In this document: one piece after another, positions 1-7,639 of the stretch | Numbering within the stretch: the first letter of the stretch is position 1 | Layout of the letters: each line of letters opens with the position of its first letter | Source: a virus | Strand: one strand, 5' to 3' | Virus record (IMG/VR): IMGVR_UViG_3300044684_000278 | Coordinates: 62,001 to 126,000 of that record | Length of the DNA: 64,000 nucleotides | Made by a program: the position numbers and the translations under genes | The notes under the pieces: model-generated | The model's input: the letters and a program-made list of their open reading frames with translations, nothing else | What the model was told of the DNA's origin: nothing | The model's database searches: none

Positions 1-471
1 AAAATTGCTGTCCTTGATAGCTCTGATGGCCATTTGGATAGGAGCATACCGTGTTTTGGTAAACATATCCTCAATAACCATTCTCAGCCCTCTGACGAAT
101 TTATCCTGAGCATCCTCTTCCTTCTTGTCTCCCTCGGGCTTCTTTTCGGATTTTTTGTTCTCCATTGCCTCAAGCTCTTCATAGAGCCCCAGCACTTCTG
201 AACGGACATCCCTGAAGATCAATAGACAATAGGTCTGCTCTTCCGGGGTTCTCAGATGAGAAAAGGCCAGGTCAAGAGTGCCTGTTGCAGTGGTCAGCTC
301 ATCCGGAGCCTCATCCGGGCTGTCATACAGGTCTTTAACCAGCATCCTGGCGGACAATGCCTCAAACAGGATGGCATTACTCACAAAGTTTCTCTGATAG
401 AAAGAGAGACCCAGGGAATCTTCCCAGTTCTCTGCTTTGTGGTTCAATTTGGGTAGGATTAGCTTTTGCAT
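1..471 (-). CDS. Hypothetical protein, C-terminus cut by window edge
   Basis: An open reading frame starts at ATG 469-471 and runs off the left edge (157 codons present). It begins MQKLILPKLNHKAENWEDS and contains a Lys/Glu-rich stretch (NKKSEKKPEGDKKEEDAQD) after about 105 residues, likely a flexible linker between helical segments. I do not recognise the family. It is the first gene of a new leftward unit: upstream at 472-540 lie an inverted repeat and a promoter-like segment, and a terminator at 541-562 separates it from the next unit. Confidence 0.8.
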   Translation of the reverse strand, partial: MQKLILPKLNHKAENWEDSLGLSFYQRNFVSNAILFEALSARMLVKDLYDSPDEAPDELTTATGTLDLAFSHLRTPEEQTYCLLIFRDVRSEVLGLYEELEAMENKKSEKKPEGDKKEEDAQDKFVRGLRMVIEDMFTKTRYAPIQMAIRAIKDSNF

Positions 472-504
472 TTCTTTTAAAGATTGGGTAAAAATAATAA
501 GATT

Positions 505-531
505 CTGTAGAATACCAAAAAACTTCTACAG
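505..531. promoter_or_regulatory. TTCTACAG dyad upstream of leftmost gene
   Basis: Perfect 8-bp inverted repeat CTGTAGAA-N11-TTCTACAG, 34 bp upstream of the gene starting at 471. On the minus strand it follows GGTTTAAAC. Similar TTCTACA/TGTAGAA elements recur in other control regions of this window, so I read it as a candidate operator or promoter element. Confidence 0.5.
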
Positions 532-540
532 TTTAAACCT

Positions 541-562
541 AAAAAATGTAGAGTGGTCTACA
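541..562 (-). terminator. Intrinsic terminator of the MIB-like gene array
   Basis: On the minus strand TGTAGA-CCAC-TCTACA is followed by TTTTTT. It lies just beyond the stop codon of the last gene of the array (569). Confidence 0.65.
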
Positions 563-568
563 AAATGG

Positions 569-904
569 TCATTTCAGCTTTTCAGCTAATTGGTCAAGTG
601 CTTTTTCCAGGTCTTCCATGGAAGGTGGATTCTCATAGTAGGACAGCTCATAGAGTCCTTTTTTCTCACTTATGTAGTAGCTGCAATAATCGTTGGTATC
701 ATCCCATTTAACTAAGGCTACGTCAGTATTAATTTGTGTAAGAGTTCCTCTTGGTTTAAAACCGGTATACTTTTCTTCCCAGAGGCCACCTTTTCTTTTT
801 CCCCAGTCAGGGCCGGGCATGACACGTAATCCGACCTTTGCGTTCAACGGGGTAATGGGTTCTCCGTGATATATTACCTTGTCACAGGATTTAGGAAAGT
901 ACAT
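569..904 (-). CDS. Small MIB/HERC2-like domain protein, array member 1
   Basis: 111 aa from ATG 902-904. The start is preceded by a clear ribosome binding site (GAAAGGAG, 6 nt away) and overlaps the upstream gene by 14 nt. An N-terminal half with VGLRVMPGPDWG and a later KWDDTNDYCSYY-YELSYYE pattern resembles the MIB/HERC2 beta-barrel fold (GPDW entry, WD.G core, YR.G..G.YDL exit). The last residues, KALDQLAEKLK, form a short amphipathic helix shared with at least nine other proteins in this window. Function unknown; last gene of a leftward unit, followed by a terminator. Confidence 0.8.
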   Translation of the reverse strand: MYFPKSCDKVIYHGEPITPLNAKVGLRVMPGPDWGKRKGGLWEEKYTGFKPRGTLTQINTDVALVKWDDTNDYCSYYISEKKGLYELSYYENPPSMEDLEKALDQLAEKLK

Positions 905-1202
905 ATAAACTCCTTTCAAATTTTTCTTCCAATTTATCAAGGGCTTCTGTGAATTCATCCAGGGATGGCATATCCTCAACATAATACAGGTCATAAGAAT
1001 CCTTAGCTCCTGCACGGTAATCATTATCTATACAGTTATCTTCCCATTCTACAGTGACCCAACCAATAGATCCATACCTTTCCAACTCTACCAGCTTACC
1101 TATACCGGTTTTATCACCATCCTGGTCGCCCCATTCCCAGTCTTTACCCCGTTTTACACGAGCTCCTTTTTTATAGTTTTCAACTGTTACCGGTATCTCC
1201 AT
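891..1202 (-). CDS. Small MIB/HERC2-like domain protein, array member 2 (best match)
   Basis: 103 aa. Two adjacent ATGs (1205 and 1202) follow the ribosome binding site AAAAGGAGGA; the second has workable spacing and is chosen. Residues 13-29 read GARVKRGKDWEWGDQDG, and further on come VTVEWEDN and YRAGAKDSYDL. This is very close to the MIB/HERC2 domain known from the eukaryotic ubiquitin ligases Mind bomb and HERC2, where it binds peptide ligands. No RING, ankyrin or other ligase part is present. The C-terminus EALDKLEEKFE is the shared helix of the family. Role in the phage is unknown; ligand binding is inferred from the fold only. Confidence 0.85.
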   Translation of the reverse strand: MEIPVTVENYKKGARVKRGKDWEWGDQDGDKTGIGKLVELERYGSIGWVTVEWEDNCIDNDYRAGAKDSYDLYYVEDMPSLDEFTEALDKLEEKFERSLYVLS

Positions 1203-1497
1203 CATTCCTCCTTTTCAGCTGGGAAGCAAGCCTGTTCAGAGCAGCTTCAATATCCTTAAACTCTACTTCGGGGTAGATCAGAGGAATCTTTCCAGACTTT
1301 ATCTGGTACCCTGGCCATATCCCTTTGGCAAGCTGTGGAAATCCTTTCCATTTTACCTGGATGATTTCTGAGTACTTGTGGATCTCTACAATCCTGCCCT
1401 TTTTTACTCCCTTAAACCGGGAATCGTGAGGTCCCCAGTCAGGGCCTGGAATTACTATGTCTCCAATTTTGGCAGTATTAACGTTAACTGGTTTCAT
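1180..1497 (-). CDS. Small MIB/HERC2-like domain protein, array member 3
   Basis: 105 aa, ATG 1495-1497, AAAGGA 6 nt upstream. It contains IGDIVIPGPDWGPHD, a KGRIVEIHKYSEIIQVKW core and a YQIKSGKIPL exit, a divergent version of the same barrel. AALNRLASQLKRR near the end is the shared C-terminal helix. The reading frame overlaps its neighbours on both sides, as in the rest of the array. Confidence 0.8.
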   Translation of the reverse strand: MKPVNVNTAKIGDIVIPGPDWGPHDSRFKGVKKGRIVEIHKYSEIIQVKWKGFPQLAKGIWPGYQIKSGKIPLIYPEVEFKDIEAALNRLASQLKRRNDGDTGNS

Positions 1498-1798
1498 GAT
1501 TTATCCTTTCTTGCTTTTCAATGAGTTTCTCCACTTCCTGGAATAAGGTTGTTAAATCCTCTGTAGTTGAATCATAGACTGCCAGTTCGTATTTTCCCGC
1601 CGCTCCAATTCGGTAAGAATAGTTGAATCCTCCTGGTTTCCACCTCACATCAGCATACCATCCGGCAATGTCATCACATACTTCGGTAATAATACCATAC
1701 TGACTAACACCAACGTGATGATTCTCCGAATGATTCCAATCAGGGCCTTTGCAGACTTTCATGCCTACAAAAGCATTTTCATGCGTCACCTTTTCCAT
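1484..1798 (-). CDS. Small MIB/HERC2-like domain protein, array member 4
   Basis: 104 aa from ATG 1796-1798. It shows FVGMKVCKGPDWNHSE, YGIITEVCDD, ADVRWKPGGFNYSYRIGAAG and GKYEL, i.e. all the landmarks of a MIB/HERC2 barrel in order. The C-terminal helix reads QEVEKLIEKQERI, a weaker version of the family tail. Overlaps the upstream gene by 13 nt and the downstream gene by 14 nt. Confidence 0.82.
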   Translation of the reverse strand: MEKVTHENAFVGMKVCKGPDWNHSENHHVGVSQYGIITEVCDDIAGWYADVRWKPGGFNYSYRIGAAGKYELAVYDSTTEDLTTLFQEVEKLIEKQERINHETS

Positions 1799-2400
1799 AG
1801 AACTTTACTCATCAGATACAGTGTTTCTATAAATATCCTGGGGATACTCAGCAGGAACTTCTTGATCTTCCTGGGAAGACGTAGCAGCCAGGCTATCAGG
1901 TTACCATGCTTTTTACCCAGCATGATGTCTGCCTGGATCTGGTCCAGTCCATCCATGATCTGCTCAATGGTCTCCTGTTTCTTCTCCACTGTAGATTCAG
2001 ATACATCTTCTGCCGGAAGGGTAGCACCTGTGTAAACAGGTTTTGAGAAAGAGGAAGATTTACCATGTGCAGCCAGGAAGTTATCTTTGTATTCCTGCCA
2101 TTGGTCCACGGTTGGGAATCCTTTTCCAGGAGAAAGTTCCTGTTCATAAACATGCCTTAAATCATGCCGTGAACTGAGTCCTGTTCTATATTTAGCTGAC
2201 TTTCCATTATCCCATTCTACTTCACAGTACAAGCCGTTCTTAAACACAATAACAATAGTCCCCATGGTTCCGGGAAGCATCTCATATATAGTAAAGGGAA
2301 AGTCAAAAGTGGTATCCCTGCACCAATCGGGACCACCCGCCATTACTCTTAGTCCGACCCTTACTTCATCATAGCGTACAGGATCTCCTGGTTTTAACAT
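1786..2400 (-). CDS. MIB/HERC2-like protein with long cationic hydrophobic C-terminus, array member 5
   Basis: 204 aa, ATG 2398-2400 preceded by a strong ribosome binding site (AAAGGAGG, 7 nt). Residues ~14-80 hold the MIB-like barrel (VGLRVMAGGPDWCRD, CEVEWDNGKSAKYRTGLSS, RHDL). Instead of the short family tail there is a linker and then a C-terminal ~45 residues rich in Leu, Ile, Trp and Lys/Arg (AWLLRLPRKIKKFLLSIPRI). This could lie on or insert into a membrane. First gene of the MIB-type run; possibly a membrane-anchored version of the same binding domain. Confidence 0.8.
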   Translation of the reverse strand: MLKPGDPVRYDEVRVGLRVMAGGPDWCRDTTFDFPFTIYEMLPGTMGTIVIVFKNGLYCEVEWDNGKSAKYRTGLSSRHDLRHVYEQELSPGKGFPTVDQWQEYKDNFLAAHGKSSSFSKPVYTGATLPAEDVSESTVEKKQETIEQIMDGLDQIQADIMLGKKHGNLIAWLLRLPRKIKKFLLSIPRIFIETLYLMSKVLWKR

Positions 2401-2726
2401 TGGTTTCCTCCTTTCTGATCTGCCACTTTAAGCAGGAGCAGATCCAGATTAAAATAGATTTGTTCAATAACAGGGAGCTGCTTCACCAGATTCCTGGGAA
2501 GTTCTTTGATGGATACCTTGAAGTACTTATTCTTCCTGTTATTCTTACAGCCCCAGGCATACTTGATTTCTTCAAACCTGAGTTTTTTGTTGTGTGTGAT
2601 CTCTTTAACTGTCAGCACCTGTCCCGGCTTTACCCAGGACTGCTCACAGTCATTTAGTATTTTGATTTTGCAGCCTATAAGGGACTGGCTGATTTCAGGA
2701 TGGATAAGATCTTCATAAGTAGCCAT
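2394..2726 (-). CDS. Small SH3-like barrel protein, paralogue of the next gene
   Basis: 110 aa. GCKIKILNDCEQSWVKPGQ, LTVKEI, RFEEIKYAWGCKNNRKNKYFKV match the same segments of the protein encoded at 2729-3037, so the two are paralogues. The fold looks like a small beta-barrel. The C-terminus VIEQIYFNLDLLLLKVADQK takes the place of the family helix. Overlaps the downstream gene by 7 nt. Confidence 0.75.
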   Translation of the reverse strand: MATYEDLIHPEISQSLIGCKIKILNDCEQSWVKPGQVLTVKEITHNKKLRFEEIKYAWGCKNNRKNKYFKVSIKELPRNLVKQLPVIEQIYFNLDLLLLKVADQKGGNQC

Positions 2727-2728
2727 AT

Positions 2729-3037
2729 TTAACTCAGTTTATCTTCCAGCCGCTCCAGATGAAGTAGTATATCATCCATCAGCGGTGAGAGTGCTTTATC
2801 AATATGTTTTAACTCATAGATCATCTCCTGACCTTCCAGTACCTGGAATAATTTTCTACTGGAGTTATTGGCACATGACCAGTAGCGGCCTCCCATTTCC
2901 TTGATACCAAGGTTCTTTGACCGGTATGAGGAAACCGTATAGATCTGTCCGTTCTTCAGGTGATTAAACCCGTTGTTGTTCACGATCAGGATCTGTTTGC
3001 CTACCAATTCTCTGCAGGCATCAGGGAAATAGCTCAT
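2729..3037 (-). CDS. Small SH3-like barrel protein with family C-terminal helix
   Basis: 102 aa. GKQILIVNNNGFNHLKNGQ, YTVSSYRSKNLGIKEMGG and YWSCANNSSRKLFQVLEG align with the neighbour at 2394-2726. Ends HLERLEDKLS, the shared ALDKLEEKL-type tail. No recognised family. Part of the same leftward, overlapping gene run. Confidence 0.75.
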   Translation of the reverse strand: MSYFPDACRELVGKQILIVNNNGFNHLKNGQIYTVSSYRSKNLGIKEMGGRYWSCANNSSRKLFQVLEGQEMIYELKHIDKALSPLMDDILLHLERLEDKLS

Positions 3038-3348
3038 GGTGATTGAATTTGTAATTTGTTTTCCAGTTTGTCCAGGGCTTTCATAATCAGTTCAATATCA
3101 GCATGAAGAGAAAGAGCATGTTCTGCTATGATTACCATAGATGCATTAGGTCTTATCGCAAGTCCATAGTACCATTCATTACGGTCTTCATGCCAGTATG
3201 TTGCCATCACCTGATAAACCCTGTTAGCTACCCCGTTCACTGCTGCATATCTGTTTGTACTGGGATAATAATATCCAAAGCCGTTACAGCCATCTTTTTT
3301 GCAAGCCCTGACTTTGTCCAGGGGCTTGAATTTGGGTTCTGGTCTCAT
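3034..3348 (-). CDS. Small barrel protein with family C-terminal helix
   Basis: 104 aa. The N-terminal part (KFKPLDKVRACKKDGCNGFG ... YQVMATYWHEDRNEWYYGL) looks like another small beta-rich domain with two early cysteines. The C-terminus MKALDKLENKLQ is the family tail. Start ATG 3346-3348 with AGG 7 nt upstream; overlaps the next gene by 4 nt (ATGA). Confidence 0.75.
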   Translation of the reverse strand: MRPEPKFKPLDKVRACKKDGCNGFGYYYPSTNRYAAVNGVANRVYQVMATYWHEDRNEWYYGLAIRPNASMVIIAEHALSLHADIELIMKALDKLENKLQIQSP

Positions 3349-3444
3349 AAAACCTAATAAAATGGTAAAGCATGACAGACCAAACCTGGAGAGGAGTAAG
3401 CATTACTGCCCCTGTGTCTCCATTAAGCCTGCCATGCTTATGTC

Positions 3445-3861
3445 CTACTTAATCCACAGTTGCCCTTCAACCTGTTTTTCATTAGGTTCATTGGCAGCCT
3501 TGCGTGATTTCTCTTTCATGGCCTCCAGTTTCCGGTTGATCAGATACTTGGCCACCGGTTCATAGGCACGTAAGAGCACATAGTGAACCAGCCCCTGGAT
3601 AGAGCACATTATAAAGGCCGTAAACAGAAAGTTATACAGCCAGTAGTGTGATACTACCACCACAGGGAGATCGCTCGTCAGAAGCAGGATAAACACGCAC
3701 CAGTGCCCAAAGCACCACGGGCAGTGAATCAGGTCTTCAATCTTTGTATGAAACTTGCTGATCCACTCACGGAATGGTTTGAAAATACCGGTGGATGTGA
3801 CGGTGAAGGAAACAGAGGCACAGCATAGTGCCCCCATTACCAGGAATAGGAATTCTTTCAT
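3445..3861 (-). CDS. DUF1360-like integral membrane protein
   Basis: 138 aa from ATG 3859-3861, one base after the upstream stop, with GATGAGG upstream. There are about three hydrophobic segments (FLFLVMGALCCASVSFTV, WCVFILLLTSDLPVVVV, WLYNFLFTAFIMCSI) and the motif HCPWCFGHWC typical of DUF1360-like phage and bacterial membrane proteins. The basic C-terminus (RKLEAMKEKSRKAANEPNEK) is probably cytoplasmic. Function of the family is unknown; inner-membrane location is expected. Confidence 0.7.
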   Translation of the reverse strand: MKEFLFLVMGALCCASVSFTVTSTGIFKPFREWISKFHTKIEDLIHCPWCFGHWCVFILLLTSDLPVVVVSHYWLYNFLFTAFIMCSIQGLVHYVLLRAYEPVAKYLINRKLEAMKEKSRKAANEPNEKQVEGQLWIK

Positions 3862-3862
3862 A

Positions 3863-4165
3863 TTATAATACCTCATCAGCTTCTTCAAGCCCGTCTTCCG
3901 AAATCCGGTCACCATCCTGCAGGTCCGAGTCTTCAGGCACTTCCCTTAAGATCTCAAAGTCTGCTCCCCCACACCCACAGCCTGAGTACACCACCAGCCT
4001 TACCTTGCGGGTCTTTGGCATATAAGCTCCCAGAATGTCCTCTATACTCACCTCTTCTGCCTTTTTGATCACAGGAGCTTTTTCCTGTTCCTTGTGGAAC
4101 TCTTCTCTCAGTTGGGCCAGGTTGTCCTTCTCCTGACCGGCTTTACGGTTTTTAAGCTTTTGCAT
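3863..4165 (-). CDS. Hypothetical acidic protein with CGCGG motif
   Basis: 100 aa. Charged helical N-terminus (QEKDNLAQLREEFHKEQEKA), then VYSGCGCGGADFEILREV and a very acidic tail (EDSDLQDGDRISEDGLEEAD). The cysteine cluster suggests a metal or redox site but the family is not recognised. Overlaps the AAA+ gene by 14 nt, so the two are probably translated together; it might be an adaptor for that ATPase (inference from position only). Confidence 0.7.
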   Translation of the reverse strand: MQKLKNRKAGQEKDNLAQLREEFHKEQEKAPVIKKAEEVSIEDILGAYMPKTRKVRLVVYSGCGCGGADFEILREVPEDSDLQDGDRISEDGLEEADEVL

Positions 4166-5321
4166 AACTTGAGTTTATTAATTTGATTGATTCTTCCAGG
4201 TCTGCTGCAGTAACTCCCTTAGGAGTTTTCTTGGTAGTAGTCATCCTGGTCAGGGCTTTGCGTACAGCACCTTTGGCAATGGCTTCCACCATAGCTCCCG
4301 ATACTTTACTCTTACAGGGAAGACTAAATAACATATCAGCTCCTTTGATGGCCAGGTCTTCTACCTTGTCATGGCATTTTACCTTCTTAAGGTGGATCTC
4401 AAAGATCTCCTTGGTATCCGGATGATCCGGACGGTTGATGCCAATCTTCAAGTCTATCCTTCCTTCCCGGACAATAGCCTCATCCAGCGCATTAGGGAGA
4501 TTAGTGGCCAAAATGAAAATCGGGTTGTGCTCTTTTTCCAGTCCGTCCATTTCTGAAAGGAACGTAGGCACAATGGTCATCTCCACGTCTGATGATTTAC
4601 CGCTGCCTCTCTGACGGAGCAGGGCTTCTGCTTCATCCATGAAAACAACAGCACGCTGGCCGGTCTTTTTACAGTACTGGCGGGTAGCATGAAACATGTG
4701 GGCTACTTTCTGCTCTGCCTCACCTACGAACTTGCTCAGCATCTCTGCCCCTTTTACGTAAACAAAGGCTGCGGGATCCACTTTTGTGGAACCAAGGATC
4801 GTAGAGGCAATGGCTTTACCGATCAGGGTCTTGCCACATCCCGGAGGACCATAGAGTACCAGGCCGGGAAAATCTCCCAGACCCATCTCTTTTGCCAGCT
4901 CCTGGTGTTTCAGGGGCAGCTCAATGGCTTCACGGATGTTGCTTAACTGTGATTTAAGTCCACCGATCTCATTCCAGTCAATCAGGTTGAAATGAGGAAT
5001 GTCAGTTACTTTCTCCAGCTCTTTGGGAACCACGGCAATGATGGCGGATCCAATACAGATCACCTCTGTTCCCGGCTCAAGAATTTGGGTAATAGGGTCT
5101 CCGAAGATAGGCTCTTCATTCAGGAACATAACCGTTCCGTTTACCCGGTAATACTGGGCATTGTTATGAACAAAAGGGCCAGCTACAATGGTGTGTACTT
5201 CTTTTTTCTCACCAAGGAACTGCTCCAGCATCTGCTCATATTTATCAACCTGCTCTCTGAGGGCTGATAATTCGTCTGTTGGGGCTACGGGAGCCTCAAA
5301 TGTTGCTTCTTCCTGAAACAT
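4152..5321 (-). CDS. AAA+ ATPase of the proteasome-activator (PAN/Rpt) type
   Basis: 389 aa from ATG 5319-5321 (a longer GTG-initiated form from 5405 is possible but adds an unconvincing leader). Order: acidic start, coiled coil (~15-40, LSALREQVDKYEQMLEQFLG), OB-like beta domain (~45-110), then the AAA+ core with Walker A GPPGCGKT (158-165), Walker B VVFMDEAEALL (D229, E230), DGLEKEHN, and the ATNLPNALDEAIVREGRID region with sensor and arginine-finger-type residues. Coiled coil plus OB plus AAA+ is the layout of proteasome-activating nucleotidases and related unfoldases. No protease domain is fused. It could unfold host proteins or remodel a phage complex; partner unknown. Confidence 0.88.
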   Translation of the reverse strand: MFQEEATFEAPVAPTDELSALREQVDKYEQMLEQFLGEKKEVHTIVAGPFVHNNAQYYRVNGTVMFLNEEPIFGDPITQILEPGTEVICIGSAIIAVVPKELEKVTDIPHFNLIDWNEIGGLKSQLSNIREAIELPLKHQELAKEMGLGDFPGLVLYGPPGCGKTLIGKAIASTILGSTKVDPAAFVYVKGAEMLSKFVGEAEQKVAHMFHATRQYCKKTGQRAVVFMDEAEALLRQRGSGKSSDVEMTIVPTFLSEMDGLEKEHNPIFILATNLPNALDEAIVREGRIDLKIGINRPDHPDTKEIFEIHLKKVKCHDKVEDLAIKGADMLFSLPCKSKVSGAMVEAIAKGAVRKALTRMTTTKKTPKGVTAADLEESIKLINSSYAKA

Positions 5322-5428
5322 GTTAAAGTAGGATTTATGAGTAAATAATTGTTGATGGATTAAAAAGGCCAGGACAGGAATATCCCAGGCCGTCTTACTA
5401 ACCACATAATGTTTTTGTTACGTTACTA

Positions 5429-5473
5429 CAAAAAAAGCCGAACTTGTAGAGGTTTATTCTACAAATCCGGCTC
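5429..5473 (-). terminator. Intrinsic terminator upstream of the AAA+ gene
   Basis: Minus strand AGCCG-GA-TTTGTAGA ... TCTACAA-GTT-CGGCT followed by TTTTTTT. It would stop transcription coming from the gene ending at 5550. The stem contains the recurrent TTGTAGA/TCTACAA sequence. Confidence 0.75.
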
Positions 5474-5549
5474 TAACTTAGAGATATATGAGGAGTGTGG
5501 ACAACCTGAGTTCTCCACAACGTTAAGTGGTGGTGTGGGTCAACTCAGG

Positions 5550-5930
5550 CTAAATCTGCTCTGCAGACCCCTCTTTCTGTGAACAAAGATTGTCTATAAC
5601 TTTTTGAGTTTGCTTGTGCTTATAGTACACAATGGCCCTTCTAAGGGTCAGATCCAGCATATGGTAGAAGTCAAACTCCCCATACTGGATCTCTGCATCA
5701 GTGATCGTAAGCCTGACTGCCGGGTAACTAAGCAGCACATGGATATGCCCCACATGTCCCAGTATTTCATTTACCGTGCATTCAGTGGTGACATACGTAT
5801 CCAGGAAGCATTCCCTTCTCAGGAAATCCTGTGCATGTGTGTACGGGATCCTTTCACGGGGATGTCCGGGATAACCCATGGCTATCAGGTCTTCAGCAAC
5901 GTCAAGTGGTACGAATAGAGGCTTGTTCAT
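5550..5930 (-). CDS. Hypothetical protein
   Basis: 126 aa, soluble, mixed composition (MNKPLFVPLDVAEDLIAMGY ... GHPRERIPYTHAQDFLRREC). No family recognised. Followed by two hairpins, an 8-bp CCTGAGTT/AACTCAGG repeat at about 5505-5548 and the terminator at 5429-5473. Possible head-of-unit partner of the gene at 5948-6223, 17 nt upstream. Confidence 0.65.
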   Translation of the reverse strand: MNKPLFVPLDVAEDLIAMGYPGHPRERIPYTHAQDFLRRECFLDTYVTTECTVNEILGHVGHIHVLLSYPAVRLTITDAEIQYGEFDFYHMLDLTLRRAIVYYKHKQTQKVIDNLCSQKEGSAEQI

Positions 5931-5947
5931 TTTATAGTGTTTAATTG

Positions 5948-6223
5948 TTAATCTTCCATGGAGTCCAGGAGCTTCTTGGATGGATCATAGGTTTCCTGTT
6001 TGTAAACCTGAAGCATACTGTTTATGAACTCCTCATCCTCAAAATACTCATCACGGCTGGACTCCGAAGTAGTCCGGTGGTATAGACACGGATTGATCTC
6101 CACATTATCATTTTCCAGAGTAGTAGAGATCTTGATGCCATATGGCTTCTCTTCTTCTGTATTGTACTCCTTCTCAACGGTTACCTGGATGTCGGTCCCA
6201 GGGATGGTAACTAATTTTTTCAT
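5948..6223 (-). CDS. Hypothetical protein, acidic C-terminus
   Basis: 91 aa from ATG 6221-6223 (MKKLVTIPGTDIQVTVEKEY). A longer non-ATG start is possible but would overlap the terminator at 6235-6267. Beta-rich first half, then an acidic stretch (SRDEYFEDEEFINSMLQVYK). Family not recognised. Confidence 0.65.
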   Translation of the reverse strand: MKKLVTIPGTDIQVTVEKEYNTEEEKPYGIKISTTLENDNVEINPCLYHRTTSESSRDEYFEDEEFINSMLQVYKQETYDPSKKLLDSMED

Positions 6224-6234
6224 TTCAGACGGTA

Positions 6235-6267
6235 TTAAAAGGGGCTTTGATGTGATCTCAGCCCCCA
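6235..6267 (-). terminator. Intrinsic terminator
   Basis: Minus strand GGGGCT-N13-AGCCCC followed by TTTTAAT, 20 bp beyond the stop of the coiled-coil gene at 6288. Confidence 0.7.
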
Positions 6268-6287
6268 ACAGTTAAACAAGTGGTTGA

Positions 6288-7235
6288 TTATTTTTTGTTG
6301 TCCTGGTTTACAGTAACCTCAGACTTGGCAGCTTCAACAGCTTTAGCCAATTGGCCAGGGAAAGCTTTGATCTGCTCTTTTAGTTCAGCAATCAGTGCTT
6401 CCTGGGTAGAGATGGTACCTTTTAAGTAATCCACATCTTTTTCCAACAAGGCAATCTTAGCATCTTTCTCTGCTTTCAGAGAAGAGATCTTAGAGCCTTC
6501 TGAAGCAAACACTTCAGATTTAGCGGCTTTTACGGCAGCTTCGATCTGAGCCTGTACGTCTTTAGCCTCAGTAGCTTTGAAGTCTTTAAGCGTAGTGTAC
6601 TCTTTAGCGTCCACCAGCACTTTTTCATAAATGGTAGCAATCTTTTCAGCGGCCTTCAGGTTCTCATCCCTTAAAGCAATACCGTTGTCATAACGGGTCT
6701 GCTCCATTTTACGGCTGTGCTCCAAAGCAAGTTTGGCAATTTCCTCACCAGACTTCACACGGGTTTCTTCTACACGGGCATTGGAAGCAGCAATCTTCTC
6801 TTCATTTTCAGCAACGATCTGATCCAGGCGGGCATTGAGGGCATCAATTTTCTCCTGGTTCTCAATCTCTGCTTTCTTCAGGCCGAAGCTCAGGTCATCA
6901 GCAGCTACCTGGGCACGTTTTTCCAGGTCAGCAAATAGTTTTTCCAGGTTAAGGGCTTCAGTACCTTCTTCAGATACAAAATCCAGCTCCATTTTACGCT
7001 TAGCCAGGTCAAACTGGTTTTGTAACTCCTGGAGAGCTTTGGTATGTTCCTGTTCACGTTTAACAGCATTGTCTTTTACGGTCTGGGCCTGACGAGCAAG
7101 GTCCAATAAGGCACGCTCAATCTGAGAAGAGCTTAGTGGGCCGTTCTGATACGCAGCCAGACGTAATTGTAGTTCTGCAGCTAGTTCTACTAATTGTGAT
7201 TTGTTTTTGCTGTTTAATTGTGCTTCTGTAAACAT
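6288..7235 (-). CDS. Long coiled-coil protein
   Basis: 315 aa. A short N-terminal motif NSKNKSQLVELAAELQLRL is reminiscent of SAP/HeH-type helical hairpins. Almost the whole remainder is heptad-rich, Glu/Lys/Ala-rich coiled coil (e.g. LEKLFADLEKRAQVAADDL, ALNARLDQIVAENEEKIAAS). The ending is AVEAAKSEVTVNQDNKK. No enzymatic motif. Likely a cytoplasmic filamentous or scaffold-type protein; its role is unknown. Own terminator downstream. Confidence 0.75.
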   Translation of the reverse strand: MFTEAQLNSKNKSQLVELAAELQLRLAAYQNGPLSSSQIERALLDLARQAQTVKDNAVKREQEHTKALQELQNQFDLAKRKMELDFVSEEGTEALNLEKLFADLEKRAQVAADDLSFGLKKAEIENQEKIDALNARLDQIVAENEEKIAASNARVEETRVKSGEEIAKLALEHSRKMEQTRYDNGIALRDENLKAAEKIATIYEKVLVDAKEYTTLKDFKATEAKDVQAQIEAAVKAAKSEVFASEGSKISSLKAEKDAKIALLEKDVDYLKGTISTQEALIAELKEQIKAFPGQLAKAVEAAKSEVTVNQDNKK

Positions 7236-7273
7236 GATAGTTTTTGATAAATGGATAAATGGATTTGGGTGAA

Positions 7274-7639
7274 TTAACTCTTTTGAGCTCTAAGCTCTTT
7301 TAGTGTGACCTGCTGCACTCCGCATTGGAATGCTTCCTGGGACGTAGGTGGCCCGAGCTGTGATATTTTACCAAAAATGGGATGCTCACAATCAAACACC
7401 TGCTCGATCTGGGTACGGATTTCATTGCTGTAGTAGCCTGCCCAATAAGCCAGGTTAGATTTGGCTGCCTTCATGCCTTCCTGGTAGTCTTGAATGGTTC
7501 CTTTCAAACGGGAAGCTTTGATGATGACTGTAGCATAGTCAATCAGGAATCGTTCTGCTTCTTCTGGGTCTGTAATCATACAGGCAGCTCCCATGATCTG
7601 ATCCGTGGTGGAATTGCTGTCAAAATCAAATTTTCTCAT
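7274..7639 (-). CDS. Hypothetical protein
   Basis: 121 aa, mostly helical (SNLAYWAGYYSNEIRTQIEQ). Its ATG (7637-7639) overlaps the TGA of a 32-codon gene upstream (ATGA), indicating translational coupling. No recognised domain. Confidence 0.7.
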   Translation of the reverse strand: MRKFDFDSNSTTDQIMGAACMITDPEEAERFLIDYATVIIKASRLKGTIQDYQEGMKAAKSNLAYWAGYYSNEIRTQIEQVFDCEHPIFGKISQLGPPTSQEAFQCGVQQVTLKELRAQKS

